Of a DNA stretch of 64,000 bases, positions 50,026 through 59,901 are shown piece by piece. Both the position numbers and the translations under genes were made by a program. The stretch is from Aurantimonas coralicida_A (GTDB lineage: Bacteria > Pseudomonadota > Alphaproteobacteria > Rhizobiales > Rhizobiaceae): contig NZ_JAYXIH010000001.1 in NCBI RefSeq assembly GCF_036016755.1, forward strand, positions 1-64,000, read 5' to 3'. Within the stretch, counting starts at the first letter, position 1; each line of letters begins with the position of its first letter. The notes under the pieces were generated by a model. The model had not been told where the DNA came from, ran no database searches, and saw only the letters and a list, made by a program, of their open reading frames with translations.

Positions 50026-52050
50026 TCAGATGTCCAGTTCCTTGACGAATGCGGCGCGATCCTGAATGAAGCGGAAGCGGGCTTCCGGCTTGTTTCCCAT
50101 CAGCGCATCGACCGCGATCGACGTGCCCGATTCCGGCGCTTCGTCCATAACGACCCTGAGCAAGGTGCGTTTCCTTGGGTCCATGGTCGTTTCCTTGAGC
50201 TGCGAGGGCAGCATCTCTCCAAGGCCCTTGAAGCGCGAGATCTCGACCTTGCCGCGCCCATTGAACTCTTTTGCGATCAATCGCTCGCGATCCTTGTCGT
50301 CGCGGGCGTAGAAGGATTTTCCACCTTGGGTCAGCTTGTAAAGCGGCGGCACCGCCAGGAACAGGTGACCGCTACGGATCAGTTCCGGCATTTCCTGATA
50401 GAAGAAGGTGATGAGCAGAGAGGCGATATGGGCGCCGTCGACGTCGGCGTCGGTCATGATGATGACACGCTCGTAGCGCAAATCCTCGTCACGGTATTTC
50501 GCGCGGGTGCCGCAGCCCAGCGCCTGGATCAGATCGGCGAGCTGTTGATTGGCGCCGAGTTTCTCGCGACCGGCGCTCGCCACGTTGAGGATCTTGCCGC
50601 GCAGCGGCAGGATCGCCTGCAGGCGGCGATCGCGCGCCTGCTTGGCCGAACCGCCGGCGGAATCCCCCTCGACGATAAAAATCTCGGCCCCGGCGGCGCC
50701 GTTTTGCGAGCAGTCCGCGAGTTTGCCCGGCAGCCGCAGCTTGCGCGTTGCGCTCTTCCGGCTGACCTCCTTCTCCTGGCGGCGACGGAGCCGCTCGTCG
50801 GCCCGCTCGACCACCCAGTCGATCAGCCGCGCCGCATCCTGCGGCGAGGAAGCAAGCCAGATATCGAAGGAATCGCGCATCGATTGCTCGACGATCCGCT
50901 GCGCCTCGGCGGTGGCCAGCCGGTCCTTGGTCTGGCCAACGAATTCCGGTTCCCTGATGAAGATCGACAGCATGGCCGACGCCGTCAGCATCAGATCATC
51001 GCCCGTGATGATCGCAGCGCGCTTGTTGCCGGAAACCTCGGCAAAGGCCTTGAGGCCGCGCAGCAGAACCGAGCGTAGGCCCGCCTCGTGGGTGCCCCCT
51101 TCGGGTGTGGGAATGGTATTGCAATAGGAGCGGATGAAGCCATCTTCCGGCGTCCAGCTGACAGCCCATTCGACAGCCCCGTGGCCCGAGACTTTCTCGG
51201 TGCGGCCGGCGAAGATCTGCGCGGTGACGCGGTGCTCCTTGCCGAGCGTGACGTCGAGGTAATCCTTCAGCCCCCCGGGGAAGTGGAATGTCTCGCGAGC
51301 CGGGATGTCGCCGCCGGGCACGAGCAGGCTCTGATCGCAGGACCAGCGAATCTCGACGCCGCCGAAGAGGTAAGCTTTCGAGCGAGCCATGGCGAACAGC
51401 CGCTCGGGGCGGAACCTGGCGCCGGCGCCGAAAATCTGCGGATCCGGCTTGAACCGCACCCGCGTGCCACGACGATTGTGAACCTCGCCGACTTCGTCGA
51501 GCGTCGAGGTCGCCAGTCCCCGCGCATAGGTCTGGCGGTAGAGCTTGCGATTGCGCGCGACCTCGACTTCCAAGACCTCCGACAGGGCATTGACCACGGA
51601 CACGCCGACGCCGTGCAGGCCGCCCGAGGTCTCATAGACCTTCGAATCGAATTTTCCGCCGGCATGCAGCGTCGTCATGATGACTTCAAGCGCCGACTTG
51701 TTCTTGTATTTGGGATGGGGGTCGACCGGGATCCCGCGACCGTTGTCAGCGACGGACAAGGTGCCGTCCGCTTCCAGCGCGACCTCGATGAAATTGGCGT
51801 GTCCGGCGGTCGCCTCGTCCATCGAATTGTCGATGACCTCGGCGAAAAGATGATGCAGCGCCTTCTCGTCGGTGCCGCCGATATACATGCCGGGGCGGCG
51901 GCGAACCGGCTCCAGCCCTTCCAGCACCTCGATATCGGCCGCCGTGTATTCAGCGGGCTGCGTTGAATTCTGCACCGGCAAAGGCTGGTCGGCCGGCTTT
52001 GGCGATTTCGGCCGACGCGCCGCATTGCCCGAAAACAGGTCGTCGCTCAT
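50026..52050 (-). CDS. parE: DNA topoisomerase IV subunit B
   Basis: The 674-aa product is the ATPase subunit of topoisomerase IV, which decatenates chromosomes. It has the GHKL motifs VIDNSMDEATAGHANFIEVA, DNGRGIPVDPHPKYKNKSAL and GGLHGVGVSVVNALSEVL, and the Toprim metal site EGDSAGGSAKQARDRRLQAI with DADVDGAHIASLLITFF. The C-terminal GLGEMLPSQLKETTMDP-like segment and length near 670 separate it from the longer gyrase B. It is a single-gene transcript by its spacing. ATG 52050 begins MSDDLFSG, followed by a Pro-rich linker. Confidence 0.96.
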   Translation of the reverse strand: MSDDLFSGNAARRPKSPKPADQPLPVQNSTQPAEYTAADIEVLEGLEPVRRRPGMYIGGTDEKALHHLFAEVIDNSMDEATAGHANFIEVALEADGTLSVADNGRGIPVDPHPKYKNKSALEVIMTTLHAGGKFDSKVYETSGGLHGVGVSVVNALSEVLEVEVARNRKLYRQTYARGLATSTLDEVGEVHNRRGTRVRFKPDPQIFGAGARFRPERLFAMARSKAYLFGGVEIRWSCDQSLLVPGGDIPARETFHFPGGLKDYLDVTLGKEHRVTAQIFAGRTEKVSGHGAVEWAVSWTPEDGFIRSYCNTIPTPEGGTHEAGLRSVLLRGLKAFAEVSGNKRAAIITGDDLMLTASAMLSIFIREPEFVGQTKDRLATAEAQRIVEQSMRDSFDIWLASSPQDAARLIDWVVERADERLRRRQEKEVSRKSATRKLRLPGKLADCSQNGAAGAEIFIVEGDSAGGSAKQARDRRLQAILPLRGKILNVASAGREKLGANQQLADLIQALGCGTRAKYRDEDLRYERVIIMTDADVDGAHIASLLITFFYQEMPELIRSGHLFLAVPPLYKLTQGGKSFYARDDKDRERLIAKEFNGRGKVEISRFKGLGEMLPSQLKETTMDPRKRTLLRVVMDEAPESGTSIAVDALMGNKPEARFRFIQDRAAFVKELDI

Positions 52051-52439
52051 CGCGGACCCGTCTGCGAAACGTGCGGGACAAACTCGTGCTGCAATGGATT
52101 CTCGCGCCCATCAACCATGGGGTCTGCCTATACTTTCACGAAATGTTCTTCAAGAGTCCGGTACCGTTTCCCAGCGCATAACGCTTCCGCGACAGGTTTA
52201 TCCACGGGTTCCGTCGGGCGGGTGCGCCAAAACCGGCGGCGCGGCACGTGTGCTCGGGCGCCACACACTCCAAAACAAAGGATGCGGAACGGCGTCCCTT
52301 TCTCCATGGTGCCGACATCCGCTTGCACCGTCGTGTGAAGTCCGGCAGCGACGGTCGAGCAGGAAACGAAAGAATGCCGACGACGGGACGAAACGCCAGA
52401 CGGCCGTCGCGGCCGCGTGGCGGTCTCAGGCCCGCGTGA
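52051..52439. other. Gene-free interval between parE and the Crp/Fnr gene
   Basis: No credible gene is seen in these 389 bases. They contain the parE promoter side and, at 52391-52422, a hairpin that could end the Crp/Fnr transcript. Short readable frames here lack homology-like features and are discounted. Confidence 0.6.
52391..52422 (-). terminator. Possible terminator of the Crp/Fnr gene
   Basis: On the minus strand CGCCA...TGGCG closes a stem that continues with CGGCCG/CGGCCG around a CGA loop, broken by one mismatch and a G-T pair, followed by TTTCG. It begins 18 bases after the regulator's stop. Confidence 0.4.
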
Positions 52440-53177
52440 TCACGATACGTCCACGGCTGCCCCGTCGCCTTGCAAGCCATCGCAATCCGGCCCGTCGATG
52501 AGCGAAGTGGGCTTCGCCAGCGCCTCCAGTGCAGGGCGGTCCGTGATGATGACCCGCTGACCGTCGGCCACGGCGCCATCTGTCTGCAGCGATTTCATCG
52601 CTCGTGAGAGACTCTCGGGCGTCATCCCGAGGAACGAGGCGAGCACCCGCTTTTCCATGGGTAGGACAAAGCTTGCTCTGTCGCCGGCGGCCCCGGCTTG
52701 ACACAGAAGGTAAGCGGCCAACCTCTCGCGTGCGCTGCGCAGCTTGAGATCCTTGGCGTGCCGGACCATGCCGCGGTAACCGGCCGAAAGCTCGGCGATG
52801 GTGGCCAACGCAAATTCGCCATCGGTGCGGAAGATGGTTCGCACATCGCTGCTGGGCACCAGGATGAGGCGGGTTTTCTCCAGTGTGCGCGCCGACATCA
52901 GGTAAGGCGCGTCTCGCATGCAGGCGGCGAGGATGAAGGTCGAACGCGGCCGCACCACCGCCAGCGTGGTTTCACGCTCCTGCCAGCCCGCGAAGAGCTC
53001 GATCGAGCCCTCCACGACGATGTGGAGAAAATCGGCAGACTCGCCCTCGTCGATCAGCTGGATCTGGGGCGGAAAGGTCTGATCGTACGCCGCGCGCGTC
53101 AGGGCGAGAAAATTCTCCTCCGCCATCGATCGAAACAGCGGAAGGCGGCGGATCGCCGGAAGGACCGTTTCACGCAT
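52440..53177 (-). CDS. Crp/Fnr-family regulator, NarR/DNR-like
   Basis: The 245-aa product has a cyclic-nucleotide-type effector fold (residues 15-120, LIDEGESADFLHIVVEGSIE LF) and a Crp-type winged helix-turn-helix (about 155-215, RERLAAYLLCQAG and KRVLASFLGMTPESLSRAMK SL). It lacks the N-terminal Cys cluster of Fnr, so it is closer to heme- or nitrite/NO-responding DNR, NnrR or NarR types. It is divergent from narK with 239 bases between, and therefore probably regulates the nar operon in response to nitrate, nitrite or NO. The exact ligand cannot be read from the sequence. Confidence 0.85.
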   Translation of the reverse strand: MRETVLPAIRRLPLFRSMAEENFLALTRAAYDQTFPPQIQLIDEGESADFLHIVVEGSIELFAGWQERETTLAVVRPRSTFILAACMRDAPYLMSARTLEKTRLILVPSSDVRTIFRTDGEFALATIAELSAGYRGMVRHAKDLKLRSARERLAAYLLCQAGAAGDRASFVLPMEKRVLASFLGMTPESLSRAMKSLQTDGAVADGQRVIITDRPALEALAKPTSLIDGPDCDGLQGDGAAVDVS

Positions 53178-53203
53178 GAATCAACTCATCTCCGACAGTT
53201 CGC

Positions 53204-53259
53204 TTGATATTTGGTAATTGATGAACAGACATCAGTCTAGGGGATATAGGCAATATCAA
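53204..53259. promoter_or_regulatory. Split Fnr-like half-sites between the Crp/Fnr gene and narK
   Basis: TTGATATT (53204-53211) and its inverse AATATCAA (53252-53259) are 8-bp arms separated by 40 bases in the divergent intergenic region. Each carries an Fnr/DNR-type half-site (TTGAT and ATCAA). A canonical TTGAT-N4-ATCAA box is not seen, so this is only a candidate for regulator binding. Confidence 0.35.
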
Positions 53260-53416
53260 TCCCTGACGCCTGACAAACCCAGGTCATTGCGGTGCCTATC
53301 ATCAAATCTGGTTCGATTGCTCTCGCCGGCCGCTGCGGTTTGATCTCGGTCAAGTCGCGGCGGCTTCTTCCGTCCCACTCCGGCGCGACGAAACGCGTCG
53401 GAAGCGGAGATAGATC

Positions 53417-56146
53417 ATGATGGAGCAGGCACACGTCTCGGATGCCGAGCGCACACGAGCGCTGGGGCTGAGCACGATCGCCTTCACGGCCTGCTTCGCG
53501 GTCTGGACGATCTTTTCAATCATCGGCGTCGAGATAAAGGCCGAGCTGGGGCTCAACGAGTTCGAGTTCGGCTTGCTGGTCGCCACGCCCATTCTGACTG
53601 GATCGCTTACCCGGCTAATCCTCGGTGTCTGGACCGAGAAATACGGCGGCCGCGCTGTCTTCACGACGCAGATGCTGCTGACGGCGGCGGCGACATGGAT
53701 GCTGACCTGGGCGTCTACCTATACGATGTATCTCGTCGCCGCGCTGGGCATCGGCCTGGCCGGCGGATCGTTCATCATCGGCGTCGCCTATGTCTCGCGC
53801 TGGTATGGCGCGGGCAGGCAGGGCACAGCTCTGGGGATATTCGGCGCCGGCAACGTCGGCTCGGCGGTCACCACATTCGTCGCGCCCTTCGTGATGGTCG
53901 CCTATGGCTGGCACGGGGTCGCCCATGTCTGGGCCGCTGCCCTGGCGCTGATGGCGGTCGTGTTCTTCCTGTTTGCCAAGGATGACCCGGAACTCGTGGC
54001 CCGCCGCAAAAGCGGCGCGCGGCCACCCTCGCTGGCCGAACAGTTCGCGCCCCTGAAGAACCTGCAGGTCTGGCGCTTCTCGCTCTACTACTTCTTCGTG
54101 TTCGGCGGCTTTGTCGCAATCGCGCTCTGGACGCCGCATTACCTGATGGATGTCTACGACGTTGACATCCGCATGGCTGGCATGGCGGTCGCGGCCTTCG
54201 GGCTTTCGGGATCCCTGTTCCGGGCCTATGGCGGAGCGTTGTCGGACCGTTTCGGCGCCCGGGCGGTGATGTATTGGAGCCTCGGGTTTTCCACCATCTT
54301 GCTGTTCATGCTGTCCTATCCGGCAACAGACTATGTGATCCAGGGCAAGGACGGCCCGATCGCCTTTTCGACCCAGCTGGACTTCTGGCCTTTCGTCTTA
54401 ATCCTGTTCGCGCTCGGCTTCTTCATGAGCCTCGGTAAGGCGGCGGTATTCAAGCACATCCCGGCCTATTACCCCAAGCATGTCGGCGCTGTCGGCGGGC
54501 TGGTGGGCATGATCGGCGGCCTTGGGGGGTTCATCCTGCCGATCATATTCGGCGCAGCGCTGGACTTGACTGGCATCTATACCTCGGCCTTTGCGCTGCT
54601 GTTCCTGCTGGTGGGCGTCTCGCTGCTCTGGATGCACATGGCGATCCGCGTGATGGAGCGGACGGAGCAGGGCGCAGTCCTGAACCATTTGCCGCAACTA
54701 CCCGAGATGCTGGGGATGCCGGTCTCGGACGCCTCGCAGGATGCGCACACGCTGGAAGAGTGGAGCCCCGAGGACAAGAGCTTCTGGGAGGACAAAGGCC
54801 GCCGCATCGCGCGCCGGAATCTCTGGATCTCGATCCCGGCACTGCTTCTGGCCTTCTCGGTCTGGATGGTGTGGTCGGTGGTCGTGGCGCGTCTGCCGGC
54901 GATCGGCTTCGACTTCACGCCGGGCGAGCTGTTCTGGCTGGCGGCGCTGCCGGGGCTTTCCGGTGCAACCTTGCGCATCTTCTACAGCTTCATGGTGCCG
55001 ATCTTCGGCGGCAGGCTGTGGACGACCCTTTCTACTGCCTCGCTGCTGCTACCGGCCATGGGCATCGGCTATGCGGTGCAAAATCCCGATACGCCTTACC
55101 TGATCTTCCTGGTTCTGGCGCTGCTGTGCGGCTTCGGCGGCGGCAACTTCGCCTCGTCGATGGCCAATATCGCCTTCTTCTACCCGAAGGCGGAAAAGGG
55201 CAACGCGCTGGCGCTGAACGCGGGCCTCGGCAATCTCGGCGTCTCCGTCATGCAGTTCCTGGTGCCGCTCGTCATCACCGCCGGTGTCTTCGGCGCGTTG
55301 GGCGGTCAGCCGCAGACCATGTCGGATGGCGGCCAGCTTTGGATGCAGAACGCCGGCTTCGTCTGGGTGCCGTTCATCATCGCGGCCACCATCGCTGCCT
55401 GGGTCGGGATGAACGACATCGCCGACGCCAAGGCCAGCTTCAAGGAGCAGGCGATCATCTTCAGCCGCAAGCACAACTGGATCATGTGCGTGCTTTACAC
55501 CGGCACTTTCGGCAGCTTCATCGGCTATTCCGCTGGTTTCCCGCTGCTCACCAAGCTTCAGTTCCCAGACGTGAACGCGCTGCAGTTCGTATTCCTCGGG
55601 CCGTTGGTCGGGGCGCTGTCGCGCGCCGGCACGGGCTGGATCTCCGACAAATACGGCGGCGGCCGGGTCACCTTCTGGACGTTCCTGGGGATGATCGTGG
55701 CGGTGTTCGGGGTGATCTTCTTCCTCGGCATCAAGGAACAGCCGGGCGCGTTCTGGGGCTTCTTCGCTTCGTTCATGACGCTGTTCTTCCTGACCGGGGT
55801 CGGCAACGCCTCCACATTCCAGATGATCCCCGCGATCATGGGGCGCGAAATCCCGCGTCTGATGCCGGAGCTGGACGGGGGCGCGCTGCGCAAGCAGGCG
55901 GAACGTGAAAGCGCGGCGATCATCGCCTTTACCAGCGCCATCGCGGCCTATGGCGCCTTCTTCATCCCGAAAGCCTACGGCACCTCGATCGCCATGACCG
56001 GCGGGCCGGTGGCGGCGCTCTGGGGGTTCCTCGGCTTCTACGTGATCTGCGTCGTGCTGACCTGGTTTTACTACACCCGGCGGGGCGGCCTCCTGGCCGC
56101 AACCGAGCGCGCCGGCCGTTCCTCGCCCGCCATCTCCGCAGTCTGA
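53417..56146 (+). CDS. narK: Fused double nitrate/nitrite transporter NarK
   Basis: The 909-aa product joins two complete major-facilitator NarK units. The first (about 15-420) has ILTGSLTRLILGVWTEKYGG and the signature AGNVGSAVTTF; the second (about 470-895) has GFGGGNFASSMANIAFFYPK and ALNAGLGNLGVSVMQFLVPL. The pattern matches the NarK1-NarK2 fusion of Paracoccus: one half is thought to be a nitrate/proton symporter, the other a nitrate/nitrite antiporter. About 24 membrane spans are expected. It opens the nar operon, with narG 17 bases later. Two ATGs (53417 and 53420) are close; both keep the same protein. Confidence 0.95.
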   Translation: MMEQAHVSDAERTRALGLSTIAFTACFAVWTIFSIIGVEIKAELGLNEFEFGLLVATPILTGSLTRLILGVWTEKYGGRAVFTTQMLLTAAATWMLTWASTYTMYLVAALGIGLAGGSFIIGVAYVSRWYGAGRQGTALGIFGAGNVGSAVTTFVAPFVMVAYGWHGVAHVWAAALALMAVVFFLFAKDDPELVARRKSGARPPSLAEQFAPLKNLQVWRFSLYYFFVFGGFVAIALWTPHYLMDVYDVDIRMAGMAVAAFGLSGSLFRAYGGALSDRFGARAVMYWSLGFSTILLFMLSYPATDYVIQGKDGPIAFSTQLDFWPFVLILFALGFFMSLGKAAVFKHIPAYYPKHVGAVGGLVGMIGGLGGFILPIIFGAALDLTGIYTSAFALLFLLVGVSLLWMHMAIRVMERTEQGAVLNHLPQLPEMLGMPVSDASQDAHTLEEWSPEDKSFWEDKGRRIARRNLWISIPALLLAFSVWMVWSVVVARLPAIGFDFTPGELFWLAALPGLSGATLRIFYSFMVPIFGGRLWTTLSTASLLLPAMGIGYAVQNPDTPYLIFLVLALLCGFGGGNFASSMANIAFFYPKAEKGNALALNAGLGNLGVSVMQFLVPLVITAGVFGALGGQPQTMSDGGQLWMQNAGFVWVPFIIAATIAAWVGMNDIADAKASFKEQAIIFSRKHNWIMCVLYTGTFGSFIGYSAGFPLLTKLQFPDVNALQFVFLGPLVGALSRAGTGWISDKYGGGRVTFWTFLGMIVAVFGVIFFLGIKEQPGAFWGFFASFMTLFFLTGVGNASTFQMIPAIMGREIPRLMPELDGGALRKQAERESAAIIAFTSAIAAYGAFFIPKAYGTSIAMTGGPVAALWGFLGFYVICVVLTWFYYTRRGGLLAATERAGRSSPAISAV

Positions 56147-56163
56147 CCTGAAAGGAGAGCAAG

Positions 56164-59100
56164 ATGAGCCATCTTCTCGACCGACTGAATTTCCTCAAGT
56201 CCACGCGACAGGACACCTTCGCCGATGGTCACGGCCAGACCACCATCGAGAGCCGGGATTGGGAGGACGTCTACCGCGATCGCTGGCGCCACGACAAGAT
56301 CGTGCGGTCCACCCACGGGGTGAACTGCACCGGGTCCTGTTCGTGGAAGATCTACGTCAAGTCCGGGATCGTGACTTGGGAGACCCAGCAGACCGATTAT
56401 CCGCGGACCCGGCCCGACATGCCCAACCACGAGCCGCGCGGCTGCGCGCGGGGGGCCAGCTACAGCTGGTATCTGTATTCGGCCAATCGGGTGAAGACGC
56501 CCTTGGTGCGGGGGCGGCTGATGCGGCTGTGGCGCGAATTGCGCGCCACGATGAGCCCGATCGAGGCGTGGAAGGCGATCCAGGCCGATCCGGCCAAGCG
56601 GGGCAGCTACACCAAGACCCGCGGCAAGGGCGGATTCGTTCGCGCCAGCTGGGACGAGGTCACCGAGATCGTCGCGGCGGCCAATGCCTACACCACCAAG
56701 ATCTACGGACCCGACCGCGTCTTCGGTTTCTCGCCGATCCCCGCGATGTCGATGGTCAGCTACGCGGCGGGCTCGCGCTACCTCAGCCTGATGGGTGGCA
56801 CCTGCATGTCGTTCTACGACTGGTATTGCGACCTGCCGCCCGCCAGCCCGCAGACCTGGGGTGAGCAGACTGACGTGCCGGAAAGCGCCGACTGGTACAA
56901 TTCCGGCTTCCTGATCCTTTGGGGATCGAACGTGCCGCAAACCCGCACGCCGGACGCGCATTTCTATACCGAGGCGCGCTATCGGGGCACCAAATCCGCC
57001 GTGGTCAGCCCGGATTACAGCGAGGCCGCCAAGTTCGGCGACATCTGGCTAAACCCGCAGGCTGGCACCGACGCCGCGCTGGCGATGGCGTTTGGCCACG
57101 TCATCCTGCGTGAATATCATCTCGACCGGCAAGTGCCGTATTTCGAGGATTACACCCGCAAATATTCCGATTTCCCGCTGCTGGTACGGCTGGACAAGAA
57201 GGACGGAGGCTACGTTGCGGGCCGGATGCTGCGCGCCGCCGATTTCACCGATGCGCTGGGCGAATCCAACAACCCCGACTGGAAGACGGTCGGGATCGAC
57301 AGCAACACTGGCGCTGTCGTCGTCCCCAATGGCTCGATCGGCTTCCGCTGGGGGCAAAGCGGGCATTGGAACCTTGAGGAGAACGCGGGCGGAAAGGCGA
57401 TCGACCTGAAGACGACGTTGGTCCTCGAGGAGGATCGCGACGATGTGGTCGGTGTCGATTTTCCCTATTTCGGCGGCGAGGCAACCGAGCATTTCACCAA
57501 ATGCGATCACCCCGAGGTGCTGACCCGCAACGTTCCAGTCCGCCGCCTGAAGCTGAAGGATGGCGAGGCGCTGGTGACGACGGTGTTCGACCTGTTCTGC
57601 GCCAATTACAGCCTCGACCGTGGGCTGGGCGGCAAACATGTCGCCACTTCTTTCGACGCCGATGTGCCGTTTACGCCGGCCTGGGCCGAGAAGATCACCG
57701 GGGTCAAGCGCGACCGGATCGTAGCCGTGGCGCGTGAATTCGCCACCAATGCCGAAAAGACCAGCGGCAAGTCGATGGTCATTCTGGGCGCTGGCCTGAA
57801 CCACTGGTACCACATGGACATGGCCTATCGCGGCATCATCAACATGTTGGTGATGTGCGGTTGCGTCGGACAATCCGGCGGCGGCTGGTCGCACTATGTG
57901 GGCCAGGAAAAGCTCCGCCCGCAGACAGGTTGGACGGCGCTGGCCTTCGCGCTGGACTGGGCACGCCCACCCCGGCACATGAACTCGACCTCCGCCTGGT
58001 ACGCGCACACCGACCAGTGGCGCTACGAAACTGTCACAGCGGGCGAGATCCTGTCGCCGACGGCGCCGGCGGGCAACTGGGCCGAGCGCAGCCTGATCGA
58101 CTACAACATCCAGGCCGAACGCATGGGCTGGCTGCCCTCTGCGCCGCAACTGAAGACCAACCCGCTCGAGGTTGGCCGCGCCGCCAAGGCATCGGGCAAG
58201 ACGGCGCCGGAATACGTGGCCGAAGGGCTGAAGTCAGGCGCGCTGGAAATGTCCTGCGAAGACCCGGATGCACCGGAAAACTGGCCGCGCAACCTGTTTG
58301 TCTGGCGCTCGAACCTTTTGGGGTCGTCGGGCAAGGGACATGAATATTTCCTGCGCCATCTTCTGGGCACCGATCACGGCGTCCTCGGCAAGGATCTGGG
58401 CGAGGAAGGCAGGGTCAAGCCGATCGAGGCCAAGTGGCACGATCAGGCGCCCGAAGGAAAACTCGATCTTCTGGTGACGCTGGATTTCCGCATGTCGACC
58501 ACATGCGTCTATTCCGACATCGTCCTGCCCACAGCCAGTTGGTACGAAAAGGACGACCTCAACACGTCCGACATGCACCCCTTCATCCACCCGCTGCAGG
58601 CGGCCGTGGACCCGGCTTACGAATCGAAATCGGACTGGGAGATATTCAAGGCCTTGGCCAGGAAGTTCTCCGAAATCGCGCCCGAGGTGTTGGGAGTGGA
58701 AACCGACGTGGTCGCGCTGCCGATGCAGCACGACAGCCCCGGCGAGCTGGCCCAATCGGTCGTGGCCGACTGGAAGGCCGGCGAATGCGAGCTGATTCCC
58801 GGCAAGACCGCGCCGAACTACATCGCGGTGGAGCGGGATTATCCCAACCTCTACAAGCGCTTTACCGCGGTTGGGCCGTTGATGGAGAAGGTCGGCAACG
58901 GCGGCAAGGGCATCGCCTGGGACACCAAGACCGAGGTGCATCACCTTCGCGATCTCAATGGCCGCGTTACCGACGAGGGCGTGACCAAGGGCATGGCCAG
59001 GATCGACACCGCGATCGATGCTTGCGAGGTCATCCTGATGCTGGCGCCGGAAACCAACGGCGAGGTGGCGGTCAAGGCCTGGGAGGCGCTGGAGAAGATC

Positions 59101-59901
59101 ACCGGGCGCGAACACACCCATCTGGCAAGGCCCAAGCAGGACGAGAAAATCCGCTTCCGAGACATCGCCGCGCAGCCGCGCAAGATCATCTCGTCGCCCA
59201 CATGGTCCGGGATCGAAAGCGAGGACGTCTGCTACAACGCCGGCTTCACCAACGTCCACGAACTGATCCCTTGGCGCACGCTGTCTGGCCGCCAGCAGCT
59301 TTACCAGGACCACGAGTGGATGCGCGCCTTTGGCGAAGCCTTCGTGACCTGGCGGCCGCCGGTGGATCTGAAGACCATCGCGCCGGCGATAGGGCAGGCG
59401 GGCAACGACAAGCATGTCGTTTTGAACTTCATCACCCCACACCAGAAATGGGGCATCCACTCGACCTATTCGGACAATCTCTTGATGCTGACGCTGAATC
59501 GCGGCGGTCCGGTCGTGTGGTTGTCCGAGGTGGATGCGAAGAAGGCCGGGCTGGTCGACAATGACTGGGTCGAGGTCTTCAACGCGAACGGCGTTCTGAC
59601 GGCGCGGGCGGTGGTTTCGCAACGCATCAAGGAAGGCACGCTGTTCATGTACCACGCGCAGGAAAAGATCGTGAATACGCCCGGCAGCCAGATCACCGGC
59701 AAGCGCGGCGGTATTCATAACTCGGTCACGCGGACGGTTCTGAAGCCGACCCACATGATCGGCGGCTATGCCCAGTTGAGCTACGGCTTCAACTACTACG
59801 GCACCGTCGGGTCGAACCGAGACGAGTTCGTGATCGTGCGCAAGATGGAAAAGGTCGATTGGCTGGATACGCCGGTCGCGTCAGCGGAGGCAGCGGAATG
59901 A
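56164..59901 (+). CDS. narG: Respiratory nitrate reductase alpha subunit NarG
   Basis: The 1,245-aa catalytic subunit reduces nitrate to nitrite at a molybdenum bis-MGD centre on the cytoplasmic side. The unusual FS0 cluster ligands are present as His51, Cys55 and Cys59 (HGVNCTGSCSWKIYVKSG) and Cys94 (HEPRGCARGASYSWYLYS). The Mo-ligand segment YDWYCDLPPASPQTWGEQ and GSNVPQTRTPDAHF also match NarG. There is no twin-arginine signal peptide, as expected for the membrane-bound cytoplasm-facing enzyme. Length is normal. It overlaps narH by four bases. Confidence 0.98.
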   Translation: MSHLLDRLNFLKSTRQDTFADGHGQTTIESRDWEDVYRDRWRHDKIVRSTHGVNCTGSCSWKIYVKSGIVTWETQQTDYPRTRPDMPNHEPRGCARGASYSWYLYSANRVKTPLVRGRLMRLWRELRATMSPIEAWKAIQADPAKRGSYTKTRGKGGFVRASWDEVTEIVAAANAYTTKIYGPDRVFGFSPIPAMSMVSYAAGSRYLSLMGGTCMSFYDWYCDLPPASPQTWGEQTDVPESADWYNSGFLILWGSNVPQTRTPDAHFYTEARYRGTKSAVVSPDYSEAAKFGDIWLNPQAGTDAALAMAFGHVILREYHLDRQVPYFEDYTRKYSDFPLLVRLDKKDGGYVAGRMLRAADFTDALGESNNPDWKTVGIDSNTGAVVVPNGSIGFRWGQSGHWNLEENAGGKAIDLKTTLVLEEDRDDVVGVDFPYFGGEATEHFTKCDHPEVLTRNVPVRRLKLKDGEALVTTVFDLFCANYSLDRGLGGKHVATSFDADVPFTPAWAEKITGVKRDRIVAVAREFATNAEKTSGKSMVILGAGLNHWYHMDMAYRGIINMLVMCGCVGQSGGGWSHYVGQEKLRPQTGWTALAFALDWARPPRHMNSTSAWYAHTDQWRYETVTAGEILSPTAPAGNWAERSLIDYNIQAERMGWLPSAPQLKTNPLEVGRAAKASGKTAPEYVAEGLKSGALEMSCEDPDAPENWPRNLFVWRSNLLGSSGKGHEYFLRHLLGTDHGVLGKDLGEEGRVKPIEAKWHDQAPEGKLDLLVTLDFRMSTTCVYSDIVLPTASWYEKDDLNTSDMHPFIHPLQAAVDPAYESKSDWEIFKALARKFSEIAPEVLGVETDVVALPMQHDSPGELAQSVVADWKAGECELIPGKTAPNYIAVERDYPNLYKRFTAVGPLMEKVGNGGKGIAWDTKTEVHHLRDLNGRVTDEGVTKGMARIDTAIDACEVILMLAPETNGEVAVKAWEALEKITGREHTHLARPKQDEKIRFRDIAAQPRKIISSPTWSGIESEDVCYNAGFTNVHELIPWRTLSGRQQLYQDHEWMRAFGEAFVTWRPPVDLKTIAPAIGQAGNDKHVVLNFITPHQKWGIHSTYSDNLLMLTLNRGGPVVWLSEVDAKKAGLVDNDWVEVFNANGVLTARAVVSQRIKEGTLFMYHAQEKIVNTPGSQITGKRGGIHNSVTRTVLKPTHMIGGYAQLSYGFNYYGTVGSNRDEFVIVRKMEKVDWLDTPVASAEAAE

